A stretch of DNA of 64,000 bases from Hexactinellida sp. DTS-2022 (Eukaryota > Porifera > Hexactinellida): the NCBI GenBank assembly GCA_028753945.1, contig JAPNXP010000006.1, positions 558,001-622,000 on the forward strand. Direction: 5' to 3'. A model generated the notes under the pieces. The model did not search any database. It was not told the DNA's origin and saw only the letters and a list, made by a program, of their open reading frames with translations. Shown here one piece after another: positions 34,401-48,400 of the stretch. The first letter of the stretch is position 1; each line of letters begins with the position of its first letter. The position numbers and the translations under genes were made by a program.

Positions 34401-37400
34401 TGTAGGCCAGGAAGAGGCCTATGACCACCAGGAGGCTCTTGAGCGCGATCAGCAGCCCGAGGAACAGCTGATCCCCTGTCTGCGAGGAGGCGACACACTG
34501 CGTCACGATGTAGCGGGGAGGGTTGGGCAGGCCCGACTCGATCTCGCGTGTGAGGAGCACTTTGGGCGCCGCGAACAGCCAGACGCCGAAGTAGAGCGTG
34601 TCCAGCGAGACCAGCAGCAGCGGGAAGAGCACTATGTAGATCGGCTTCAGGTGCTCCGAGAAGTCGAACCGCTTCTTGATAACAATAATGTAGTACTTTC
34701 CCGCTTTGGCCAGCATGCCTCCAAATATGACGCTGATAGAAACAGGATGGTTATCCGGACAGGATGGTTATCCGGACAGGATGGTTATCGTGACGGCCGG
34801 CTCCGAGGTGGTCACGGGGCGCATGCGCTTGTGCCAACACACGAGTATGGTCGCGACCACCGCTGTGACGTAGAGAGAGGCGAGCAGAGACAGCAGACAG
34901 AGGAGTGGGAATATGGCCGCGTGGATCGGGTGGGACTCTATCCCGTCTGAGGCCAGCGCCGGGTCCCAGTACTTGAAGGGGAGCTCGAGGTCGAACTGGA
35001 TCTGAGTGGAGTTCGAGAAGTCAGCTGGGTTAGGCGGCACATTCCGAAGATGTCCGCGGAATTCGAGAGAACCGTTCACAAACTCTAGAATGTGTATTCG
35101 TCCGTCGTAACGTTCGTTCTCAACAAAGGATATTCGACCCGTCCAACCAACGTAGTCCAGACTGACAATGTTGTTGTACAGCGCTTTATTGAACTCGTTA
35201 TCTTGTGTGTAGTTCCCTACAGCGGTAAGGTCGTAGCCCGCTGCGGCTGTCTTGTTGAGCGCCAACGCGAGCGTCCACAGAGAGTCGTATAAATAGAAAT
35301 CTTCTATCCTAAACTCGCGATCGAAGAAATCTTCCGATTTTTCATTGATTATATAATCCTTACATTCCTGGTATATTTCATTTGGTGTTTTCCCAATATA
35401 AAGTGTGTCAGTGGCATTCAACAATTCTTCTTTGCTTGGCAGAGAATTGAATGCGATCGCCCCGTTAGTCAGTTCCTGTATGTCCGAGAGGTCGCATTCT
35501 CCGTCCGTGGTAACGAAGGGGTCTCCGTACCAACTAGAGCCGTACCAGCCGTATGTGAATATCGTAGTAGAGGGAGGGTGCAGCCCAGGGAACTTCTTTA
35601 GGTGACACAGCAGTTTGACCATTATAGTCGGGTATGCGTTAACTATAGGGAGTAGAGAAATATTTAAAATTTCTTCAGAGAAAATAATTATTTCCCATTC
35701 CCTGGCTCCAAATTTCTCCATTAAAGTGTGTACTATAAAGTAATGTAACAGTTCAGTGGTTCCCAACCTGGGGTCCACAAGATCTCTAAATTTGTATTAC
35801 GGTCAATGAGAGGGGGGTATAAGGAATGTTTGGTATTTGTTATAGGGGTCCACGGTTGGAAAAGGATGGAAATTGCTGTACGTATTAGTCAAAACTAAGT
35901 TTGTGTATTATTAAGTATAATCATTAAAACATACGAGCCCTTCGGTCTCGGTCGCTTCGCGACGGATCACTCTCTCACAAAGGTCGCTTCGCGACCTTTG
36001 TTCGTTCGTGTTAGGCACTACGCGATGCAATTAACGGCCGCTTCGCGGCCTTTCCCTCCTCTAAAAGACAGTAATATTAATAATATATATGTTAACCTGT
36101 GGCTAGTATATTACACACACTACTTAACGCGCGCTTAAATTCATTCTGGGTTGTGATTCGTTAATGTAATCTGTTTGGGAAATGATGTGTTATGTATGTT
36201 ATTCTCATTACTTATTAGTTATTAATTATTAGTTAATAATATATTATATTGGCTCAATAATTCTTAATTAAGGTAGCTCATTTCAGCTCCATTAAAAGGT
36301 TAGCTTGTTAGCTCAAATAAATTGAAACCCGTGGCTGATAAATTATACGCAATTGCAAAGTAATTTACTTAGCCTGGGATTTAATCTCTGCATAATAATG
36401 GTTAAATCCAGAGTTGTAAAATATTTGATTTAATTGATAGTAATAAAAATCCAAAATTGCAGCCTGTGCCGACGCATGTTCCTTTGGTGGCACTATATTT
36501 TGTTGGTGGTTTATTGATAATGCCTCCAATGGAACATGCTGTCGGCACAGGCTGCAATTTTGGATTTTTTTCGCTAAGTCATCATCACTATAAAGGTGTT
36601 AAATTATTTCAGAAAGGTGTTTCAGAAGGCAACGACCTTTAGAGTTGTGGAAAAGTTCTTTTTAGCTCACTTAATTTTAGAGATATTCAAGTTTCAGTAG
36701 AATATTATAGGTGATGACTCAGCATTTTTTTATGTGCGTGTTGGGTTCTCACCCAACACCAAGTCACCAACCAACCCATTTGAAATATTTAATTCACAAA
36801 ATTGTAAAAAATGCATTTTTTTAACGATGTCATCATCACCTCAAGGTGTCAAGACCCACTTGTATAGGTGGTACGTGCCATAAGGACCAATTGATAAATT
36901 GAAAGTTTGTTTCTATTTTGTATCATCTCTGAGATTAATGAATTTAGCTAATTAGTATAAATATTTAATTAATAAATTAATAATTTAACACCATTATTAT
37001 GTACAGCAAAATAAATTAAATTAAATTATTTGCAATTATTATTAATTTTAATTTAATTTCACCATGATATTTGAATTCAGCGCACTCGATAACCCCAATA
37101 ATCTAATTCGAACCGTCTCTATAAGTTAAACTTTCCTATTAATTCTGGACAAACACACACACACAAACAAACAAACAAACAAACAAACAAACACACAAAC
37201 AAACAAACAAACAACAATTTCGCTTTTAATATATAGATAGATAGATAGATAGATTTGTGATTTTTATATTTATGAGTTATTTAATCAATAAATTGAGCTA
37301 TTTGGGTAAAAAATATATTTTCTATTATGTGTTCTATGGTTAACCTAATTAATAAACAAAGTGTACATTTAGTATGATTGAACAAAAAACGCTAAGTGAC

Positions 37401-39027
37401 CGAAACTGAATTAAAGAGAAAAAGTATTAATTATAGTATGCAAATCGGGCAATACATTCTCTAATTTAATTTTCAGGCACTGGCAGGGTCAATTTTTACA
37501 AAAAAATCCGAGTTTTACATTAAAAGGTGCTGGCCTATATATAAGTGAAATAGTTTAACACCTATATAGTGACGATGACATGACGACAAATCTAAATTAT
37601 AGCTGTGCCGACAGCACGTTCTTCTGGAGGCACTTAATTCAATCAACCACCACCAAAATGTAGTGCCTCCAAAGCAACATACTGTCGGCACAGCTGTAAT
37701 TTCTGATTTTTTTAATAAATTTTTTTAAATTTGTTGAAACAAAGATCCTTTATGTTTATGGTACGAATGAAGACGGAAACTGAATTAATTAACTACGTAT
37801 AAACTCACTTATGATAATCCTGTATCCCTGTGTATCCACGTCTGCGAGTATTGTGTCTACCTGTTCATCAAACCGAAAGCTCTCCGGATCGAATATGCCC
37901 ACATAATGCTCTATGTCCAGCTCCTGTAGGATCAGCTGTACCTCTTGACTGGTGGATATAAAGTAGTCGCCCTGTTGGTTTAGGATAGCTAGTCGTCTCC
38001 ACTTGTATGTCTGTATGAACTTTATCCAGCCGGCTACTATGTTAGTGTCACTAGGGTTACCGCGAATAAACCCTGGGTACCTTTTGATGTTCCCAAGAGA
38101 GGGAGAACGTGACCCATAAGTCAATTGAGTTAATCCGTACAAATGTGAAACTTGAGCCACGCCAGCGGCTGGATCGGAACATACGGGACCTAACAGCATT
38201 AAATACCGCATTGTGTCACTACGTAGATATTCAATGAATGCCTGTATAGCGTATCTTTCTTTACAGAGCGTGTTCTTCCAAATAACTTCAATTTTATAAT
38301 CATTTAACAGGCCGAGATTATTATTGTTTATTTGCTCTAACGCATATTGGGCTGTTAATAGGAATTCTGAGGTATTCGAATCGGGGTAGAATCCAGCGAT
38401 ATAAATTGTTTTCTTCTCAGCAACGCATGTTGTTAATTGGAATGTTATAAACAATAACAATAAGTATGAAATGATAATTCCACGAATCATATTGTTAATT
38501 ATGTTTCAACAATTAAAACTCTCTATTTATGCAAATTGAGTATACCTTAGCTCCTACATAATAATATAATATACCCTATACGTAAATAACATATCCCAGA
38601 CAAATCAGTACAATTCGTACTTCGTACTAGAAATAATATATTCGTCAATTCAGTGGTTGAACTTCTATAAGAGTTCAAATAATGAATTTTTGTATTACAT
38701 AAGAGGAATAGCATTACAAGTTATTACTAAGTCAATTTATCAGCAAAACTTGATGGTATAATAGTAGGATGTAATAAATTAGCATTTTATTACATTTATA
38801 TGTATGAAATGATTACATTAGGATTGAGTCAACAAAGTTATTCGTAGTAATACAATTGAATATTTACTTAACCGGTGTCTCAATAATTATGTTAAGTAGA
38901 CTCCGCTAAATAGAGTCACTGAACAATTGGTTAACGTTTCATAGGATTTACAAAACGGAATTACAGTTTGGTTTGCAACATTTTCGGTTCATTGGGTCTC
39001 TGCTTAAAATGTGTTAAAATACCATTA

Positions 39028-39065
<38 letters not shown>

Positions 39066-42000
39066 TTATTAAGAAACATTTCAACTTACCTGTTTTGCAT
39101 TCTTTAGCGATATTAGATTCCATTTTAGTGTACAGATGAATGAGACCCTCAATCTCTCTAACTTTCTTATATTTATAATAACTTATAACAATAACAAAGC
39201 ACGTGATTAGGAACACGGATAGAATTAGCATCAACAGTAGAGTAGAAGATCCGGATATAATGTATTGTGTAATATTAGGATCTGGAGATATAGGACTGGA
39301 GAACGTACAGTTCAAATTAGAACCAATCTGTACCTAAAGGAATATTAGTGTGGAAATAACTGTATATACGTATGTATTGTACAGTAAACTCTCGTTATAT
39401 GAAGTGCTGGGGACCTGTAAGTCCCTTCGTTATATCCAGATATTCGTTATAAGCGGATAATAATTAATGCATTTAGTGCTCTGGGGGGAAATATCCATTT
39501 CGTTATAAGCGGGTATTTCGTTATATCCGACTTCGTTATAACGGGAGTTCACTGTAGTATATGTATTTAGCTTAACTGTTTGGTTGTTTAAATTCAGTTT
39601 AAATGTCTGTTAAAAACAAATAAAATCAAGAGCACTTAACTACAACAACAATCACTATACTAGAATCCTAGTCGCATAATTCTAACTTTCGGGACTATCA
39701 TATTTACAAACGTACATCTATATATCAACAAACAAACAAACAAACAAACTCACCAACAGGATCCCAGATATATCCTGGTCTGGTCTACATTCCAGTGTGC
39801 TGTCCAAATATATTATTATGAAACAATTAACTACTTCAGAGGAGGAAGTTATAGAAATGCTGTAATGCTCCTCAGCCACAGATAGGAAGTCCGATCCCTA
39901 AACACACAAACTCAATTCATAATAAGTGAATATGATGCAGTGGATAATACTGGATACAGTAGATTCCGGATATAAGAACACCGGTAATAAGAACATACCG
40001 GATATAAGAACATTATATTTGGAAACGGTTTTCATATACTTTGTATAATTTATTTCGGTTATAAGAACACTATATGCAGTTCCCGACGAAGTTCTTATAT
40101 CCGGCATCCACTGTATATAATAGCCTTGTTGGGAATAGAAAAATATGTTTTTATAGCCGATATTTTTCATTACAAATAAATAGAAAGTTTCAGCATAATA
40201 TGGTTCTTAAAACCGGTATCCAAATGCTATAGTATTTGGTGGTAACTGAAATAAGAAATTGTATTACCATAGATGTATAATGGTTCTGTAATACAACTAG
40301 TTTTGTCTCCAGTAACTAATTTCTACAAAAGTATCCTTAATTACCAAATATAATACGTACCTTGATGATTATAGAATTAGTGTAAGTTGGATTCTGTTCA
40401 CAAGTGGGGTTTATCGCTTTGAATTCTATTTCAGAAACAACTAAAGTAAGATTATCCACAGCAAGTTGAGCTACCAAATCCTCGCTATACGCATACAATG
40501 GAGATGGACATATAATCTCATTCGCATTAGAAATCTCAGTACACTTCTCATCACTAATTATAGAATTACTGTCAACAATTAACAGCCTTGTGTTATGGAG
40601 TGATTCATTTTTATTAAGCTTTATCCTGATATTAATACCACCAGCGGGTATAATGTATTCTGTCGATCCTTCTATTATCAATAAGGTCTCATAACTGAAT
40701 AGATCCTCTTGATAGCTTAATTTCTCTTCGACTATATTTAGTGTAATTATACCACGCGTAGCCTCATTGCTAGATTGTGTGGTGCATATTATCGTACTAG
40801 ATTCCAGTGGTATCGAAGTGCTATTGAGATAATGGGTAAATGGTTAAATACAAATACATAATGAGTCAACTCTCGTTAATATGAACACTAGGAGATTTAC
40901 ATTTGTAATAACAGTCATTAATGTTAAGAGCTTTTTTATATGTTGACGGTCTATCTATAGACGGTCTATAAAATCTCATACAAAATAAGCAAAAAAATTG
41001 TAGACCGTCTATAAATGCAAGTGGTTCCGGATAATACGAACATATTTCGCCGGTTCCCTGGTGTTCCTATTAACGAGAGTCTACGTATATTCCATTACCC
41101 ACTATTCTGTATAAAACATTCGAAAAAATTTTTGATAGTTATTCTGTTGACTAATCCCAGATTATTTCCCTGTATAAATATGAGAGTTCCACCCTGTATG
41201 ACTCCATTAAGTTCGGAAGAGAGAGAATTATTCGGATAGTAAGTGTGTACGGATGTAATGTTTGGTTCCAAATAACTGTAGCTGTCTGTTGAGTTAATAG
41301 GTTTATCTTTCACACTAACTGTTATTAATCCGGTCGGATTAACTCCAGTGAACTGACCAGTAGTACAGGATATCCTATGGGAATATAATAGGAAATATAA
41401 TAAACAGACAGATAAACAGACAAACAAACAAACAAACAAACAAAGAGGCAAACAAACAAAGAGGCAAACAAACAAACAGACAGACAAACAAACAAACAAA
41501 TAGACAGACAAACAAACAAACAAACAAACAAACAGACAGGCAAACAAATAAACAAATAGACATATAAACAAACAAATATAACTCACTTTTTACCAATCTC
41601 ATAATTTGTAATCTCACAATATACGCTAGCAACTAGAACAGTTAAATCGGCTTCATTGCCTCCCAAATTCTCTCCCGTGATCACCAACGGAGTTCCACCA
41701 AGAATGTGACCACCTTTAGGCTCAAACTAAATCCGAAATAAATATATAACAATTTGATAATTTCCAATAACATAACTACAGTAGACTCTCGTTAAAGAAA
41801 TACGGATATTATACAGCCATTTGTAAATACGCTCCTAATCCTGGTCTGATCCAATTTCCATACGCCTAAATCACAAATTAATGTTACGGTATAGGAGAGG
41901 ATTCCAAATATTCGCGCTCTTAAATTCAAATTTTCCTAAAATCATGCTCCAAAGGAGCTAGGAGCGTCTCGCGCTCCTGGATAATTCCTTGGTCTATTTG

Positions 42001-42389
42001 CTCCTGGGGTACATATTAGACATGTCTCTTATAGAGTATTATGCGCTCCTGGATATTTCCTTGTCAGTGTAACAGTATAGCTGTGTAACTCACATTTAGT
42101 ATAGTAGGGTCTGGACAGGGCTTAGAGGAGTCCAGGAATGTGTTGTTGCCGCTGCACTGAGACTCCAGTCTACAGATGGGGTCTCCAGCTTTGCTAGCAC
42201 TCTCGTAGCAGTTCCCGCAGCCGAACTGAGCGCCTAATGCGACACACAAACTGCAGGTCTGTTCGAATACCTCACAGTTGTATATTGTCACTAATAGAGA
42301 GAGAGAGAGAATTGTTAATTGTTGTATTAAGTGTTTTGTTTGTTTGTTTGTTTGTTGATCGGTTTGTTTGTTGCTTGTTTGTTTGTCTA

Positions 42390-42428
<39 letters not shown>

Positions 42429-45400
42429 CAGTAGAACCTCGTTAATACGAAAACTATTTCAGTCCCCTTCAAAGTATTTTCAATACAAATGTCACCGGTT
42501 AATAAGAATACTGGGTAAAGCGAACGCATTTTGACGGTCTTCTGGTATACGTACTAACGAGGTTCTACTGTAGTTAGTTAGTTAGTTAGTTAGTTAGCTA
42601 TCTAACTAGTTAGTTAGTGTGTTCGTATATAAGTACTAAGGACTTACCATTTCCAATCGGTTCTTCGGTAATATCGTAGTACCCGCCGCTATATCCCCAC
42701 CTGAGTATCAGTTCTGCGGTCTCATTCCCAGCTGACGAGTAGAGACGGGGAGGAGGCACACAGTCCACTTGTGTCCCGTCCCTCCAAATGCCCCCCCGTA
42801 CTAGCACAGTGCTATTGAGTATGTACAGACATGAGTAGTTATACCTGCCTATTGGCTGAGGGGCGTTAGCAGTAGCTAGCTGCAGCACATTAAGGTATGT
42901 GCTGTTACCGATGTGCACTGAGAGGCCTGATGTATTGCTTACAGCAGGACACGAGGCAGAGGTTGCACTGAGCTAGAGAGATATACTGGTGTGAATAGGA
43001 TTAGTTACGTATATATGGGTAGAAAACACGATCTTTGAATAAATCAAATTTTTGGGACGGGAGGAATATTTAAACAAGAATAATGGAATTACAGTGGATG
43101 CTGGTTATAAGAACATCGTCGGGAATTGCATACAATATTCTTATAACCGATGTTCTTATATCCAGCATCTACTGCATTGCTTTGAGAAAGTGAAAACTTT
43201 TTGAAATATATAAATTAATAAAAAATCATTAATTTTTGAATTAAACTCTCTAAAATACGGCGACCTTGAAATAAAGTAAATTACGTATAGAATAGTTTAA
43301 TTAAAAAAGGGATTTTGTTTGAGTGTAAGGGCACGTAATTTAGAACATTTCTCATATACTAATTCAGTCCTGATGAAACTTGGGTGCAAACAATATTTAT
43401 CTTTAAATTTAGCTAATACACTATACAGCTACAGTAAACTCCAGTTATAATCAAGTCAGATATAACCGCGAAATTGAGATTTTCCCTGGGAGCACTAAAT
43501 GCATTAATTAATATCCGCTTATAACGAATATCCGGATATAACGAAGGGATTTAATGAACCCAAGCACTTCGGTATAACAGAGTTCACTGTATCTCTATTG
43601 CTATAATCGGACTAACTGGTAAGCTATCCATCTGGCACTGAGAAACGGAGTCGGTACAAACACTGTTGTAGAGACACCAGAAACAAGGGGCGGGAGAGTC
43701 GCTACAGTTCTCACAGCGAGAATGGAAACTGCAGTTATAGAAAGCAAAGAAATCTGCTTTAGACGCGAAGTTGTCATTCAGCTCAGTGGATACAAGCGAG
43801 AAGTTAATCAGCTGATAATCTAAAGGAATTGTATAAGAAGTAATTTTGGAGTTACTTGTGTATAAAAGTACGTTTGGGGTTATTAATTAATTAATAAATT
43901 AATAATTAAGTACTTTTATACACAGAAGACTGTCGTTAATAGGAACACGGATAAGGTGAAATATTGGTTAAGGAGTCCAAAGTTTAATCCCCTAGCTTAT
44001 ATAAATGATGCAAGTGACTCCGGTTAATACGAATTCCCGGATACGTAATATAAACAATAGACAGTCCCCTGGTTTTCCTATTAACAAGAGTCTATTGTAT
44101 TAAGAAACTGGCTAAGGTGAAAATAGATATGGTTTCTTATATATCACCCAACACCTTTTCAATATAAACCACGGGTTCTCAAAGGTGAATATTTGATTAA
44201 AATAAGTGCTGAAAATTAAAATAGAAAAGGTGTTCTCCGATATGTAAGTAATTCCTATAAATGTCAAGAAAAATGACCTTACAAGTGCATTGTACTATAA
44301 ACTAAACTGACCATTGGAAATTTTAAATTTTCTTGGAACATCACAGTACAGTTCAGAATGCCCTGGTGTATTAGGACCAGTCAGATTAACACTGACTCCT
44401 GACGTTATAATCATACTAACATTAGTTCTGTACTTAGCGAAGTCACATTGGTATGCATAGGGAGACTGTAGTTGAGGGAAATTCTCTATGCTAAGAGCAA
44501 CCTGTAAGAATATAAGGGGTTAAATTCTAGTTTTCGCATGAGATTTTATACTTTTAGCATGAGATTTCATACTTTTCGCATGTGATTTCATACTTTTCGC
44601 ATGTGATTTTGATTCTTTATACTAGACAATTATATTGCATACGAAAAGTAATGAAATGAGAGAAGTAGATTTTAATACAAGAAGAATATAACTATTTTAA
44701 AGCATGCATTGCATTGATGGTACAAAGTCGGTCCACTGTAGGGTATTATATAAAGTTTTAAAATTGGTAGGGAGTAGGGAAAAGTGTATCTAGAATTATT
44801 ATATCCATTCTATTTTCTGGACATAGTTAGTTATTGAATTCATTCAGGAAACAAATAGTACTTAATACAGTGGGGGTTCACCTAATAACAAGTCGTGTTT
44901 TGCACAAATTATAATTCTATTCACGCTTCATAAATTTTGAAAACGTATGAAAAATGAAATGTAGTTGTTGCATGCAAACTAATTCTTGAGCAGATTCCCA
45001 CCTATAGCTATTTCTAACTTTCTTGAATAATTCAAATATTTGATTACAATTAGCTCTGTGTGAAAATACTTTGCTAGCTATTACAACCGTATCTATCGAA
45101 AGGAATGTTTTTAGTTTCGAATATCACACATTCCAGGGTTTGATGTAGGCATAGTTTTCGTATATATTTGGGTTTAGAGCTCAAAACAAACATTTATAGG
45201 CACACAATTTACTGGTAGTTGACATTCTAAGAGTTTTGTGGATAATTCAAATGGCCGCTAGATATCCTGACCCGATACCTCCCATTGACTCAATCGAGAC
45301 AGAAATCAATAAATTCTGCGATAGAATAATCACGTGTGTGAATGCAAGGCGAATGACGCTCCTAGCAACCGTTCAGGAGACCAGGAACGCGAAAATAGAG

Positions 45401-48400
45401 AGACTGAGACGGCGCGTCGAGGCACGCCAGCAGTTGGAAGCGACGAAGGGAGAAATTGAGAGAATCCTGAAGGAGAATATTCTCCAGGAGACCCAGCAGC
45501 TGCTTCTGAGAGAAGTGGAGCGAAAGCTGGAAGAGGTGAGCACGCCTCTGCCGGAGACACGCGTGGTGTTCCGAGGAGAGTACGGACACCTGGGACAGCT
45601 GATAGCAGCTGTGGGAGAGGTTCGGGAGGAGGAGGTGCCAGCTGTTCCCATATACGAAGCCATGATACCGACCCTAGCTGTTGGGAAGGAAGGCAGAACT
45701 CTTGGAGAGCTGTGGCATCCTAATGCTGTAGCGATAGACAGAAATACGAACCATATTTATGTTGTAGAGGGACATGTATTCCCTACCTTCCCGCGTATCT
45801 TCATATTCTCAGATGGAGGTGAGCTCCTAAATAGTTACACTCACGAGCACATGGTATGCCCACACGGTATAGCTATACACACAGACAACTTGTATGTTAC
45901 AGATGTAGACGTACATGCAGTGTTTCAGTTCAAGATAGAATCCGACTTACGATTAGTAGCTAATTTTGGAACAGAGGGAACTAGGAATGTAGAAATTGAT
46001 AGCCCTACTAACCTAGCTGTCTCTACTAACGGAGATGTTTATGTAGCAGAATATAACAACAACAGAGTACAAATCCTAGATAGCTCCCTACACTACATAC
46101 GGACACTAACTGAACACTCAATTCCACACCCTAATGATATCAAGCTAACAGAAGATTCCGTATACGTGCTATGTGCTGATTCTCCCTGTATCCGTGTGTT
46201 CTCCCACACAGGAGACATGCTACGCTCTCTTATAACTCGAGGGGACCAGCTACAGGTTAATTACGCTTGGTTCTTTTGTTTGGACGCACAGGAGAATATC
46301 GTTATTAGCGATTATGGTGCTCACAACATAAAAGTATTCTCTAAAGAAGGAAATCCCATTTGCACCATAGGAGGCAGTGTAGATGGAATACGAATGTTTG
46401 AATCCCCTCGAGGATTAGCTCTAAATCATAATTTGAGTTTAGTAGTTGTAGCTAGGAAAGATAGCTATCGTCTTCAAATCTTCTCATGTATCTAATAATG
46501 ATACGTATTTATATTTATTCAATTTCAACTAATGCAATTATGTATTAAGGAATTATTATACACGTATATCGGCCAACACTTGTTATGCAATTTTTAGGAA
46601 CTGGCAAGTTATAACAAAGTAGGATACACCAATAACGAATACTGCTTATAACAAAGTTAAACTATAGTAGTAATATTCTTAGACGGGTAAAGTATTTGAT
46701 TTTACTCCGCTTACGAAGTAGATTAAAATCCCTTGACTTCGTTTTAACGAAAGTTTGATGTACTTGGAAGATGTAAATAATAGTATTTCCTTTCTTTTTA
46801 CAAATCCTTGGAACTGTGAAATTAATACTGATTTATTGACATTAAAACTTATATAATCCGACACCCATTGGGAAAGGGAAAATTGTCGGATTATGCAGGC
46901 ACTAATGTAAAGTCCAATGCTCATTTGGATAAGGAAAAAGTGTCGGTTCTGCTGAATTCCGGATTATAAAGTCTCGGATTATGCAGGTTATACTGTATTA
47001 GCTTTGAAGAGCCCTATAATTGAATATAATCACAAATACAGATACATACCTCTACTGTCTCTCCAATGTGAGCTAGAGAGGGAGTAATCGAGTCGAGAGA
47101 GAGACAATTCCTGGAATCGTTTGTTATCCATCTCAGCGAGAGATTAGGATTAGCACACTCAGATCTACAAACACAGAAAGTAGATAAATGGAAAATAAAT
47201 CTTCGACTTTTCTATCAGTTAAACCAACTTGCTTACCCCCTTCTAAGGGCTACACTATAGCTTTATAGAGCTGATATCCCAATTGCAACATAGTCAACAT
47301 TTTTATAGTGAACTCCCGTTATAACGAAATGCCCGAAAATAACGAAATTCATATTTCCCTGCAGAGCACTAAATGTATCAATTATTATCCGCTTAGAACG
47401 AATATCCGGATATAACGAAGGAATTTATAGGCCCCAAGCACTTCGTTATAACGAGTTGACTGTATAATCATATTTATGCAATCAAGATACTATTGTTCCA
47501 ACCAGTGGTTCCCAACCTGGGGTCCATGGGCGGCGGTAGGGGGCCCACAAGATATATTACGGTCAATGGGAGGGGTCCAGATAATGTCTGATATCTACTA
47601 TAGGGGGTTCACGGTTGGAAAAGGTTGGGAATCGCTGCTATTGACAATCTGCTTTCACTAATAGTAGGCAGGATTTAAGCTTGGGATTGTAAAAGTCGAG
47701 ATTGTACATGTACAATCTCCAAAGCAAATAATATATTACTTAAAGTTTCACCACCAATCTTGGAGAGACCAGTTCAAACCTATGATAATACCAGGGGTTA
47801 TCTAGGTACCTGGACTTTAAGTGGCATCTGTTGAGGTGCCAAGGTGCTTGCAGTGTTATTTGATTTAGGTTTAGGTGCCGGGGTCTGGCCAGATTTATTG
47901 CCCAGGAATTCCTGAATAAACCCCTGTTTGGGTACCGTACAAATTTTACCTCCTTCAAATAATTCAGTGAATTATACCGATTATTTTTTTAACTAATTTT
48001 TCTGAATAAGTTGAATGAGTTGGACATTTATTATGAATCAGTTGGTAGGGAGAAAATGAGTTTTTTTGCAAACTCAATATGAGTTGATACAGGCCTGCAA
48101 GTTTAGGGTACATTTACCTCCATTATAAAGTGCTGGCCATTAAAATCCTAGATAAACCCGTGGATATACAACAGTCGTTTAAATGGATAATTAGATTGAA
48201 CTTGAATCCATAAAACTTGGTATAGCAACGAATTTACGCAATTACTATAAGGAATTTATGATACATTTAGTTGCGTAGCAATTGATTATCAATCCAATGA
48301 GAGCAAATATAATATTTTTAGATAAGATGGCGAACAAATAAATTTGAAAAGATGATACTACATAATATTATATATTTGTATGTCAGGTAATTTGGAGTTT

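Larger units (their letters stand above)
33976..38490 (-). pseudogene. GABBR-like: GABA-B-type receptor copy B, membrane domain damaged
   Basis: Exon 1 is 38490-37809 (signal peptide, flytrap start) and exon 2 starts at 35642 after a 2.17-kb intron. Exon 2 reads through the flytrap and helix 1 into TITILSG, where a stop follows. About 115 bp present in copy A (helix 2 end and helix 3 start) are absent and replaced by extra copies of a 17-bp repeat. Downstream, SISVIFGGMLAKAG through helix 7 and a C-terminal coiled coil remain open (to 33976). The first about 120 residues differ clearly from copy A, whereas SRSPSLGNIKRYPGF onward is essentially identical. As it stands it could only yield a flytrap plus one to two helices. 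Same strand as plexin and inside its intron. Confidence 0.85.

Noticed and set aside
41095-41632. Cys/Leu/Phe/Val-rich minus-strand frames, likewise 58813-59151
   Set aside because: Translations of CAAA microsatellites.
47476-47661. 61-codon frame on the plus strand
   Set aside because: It is entirely within a hAT-like CAGTGGTTCCCAACC element.
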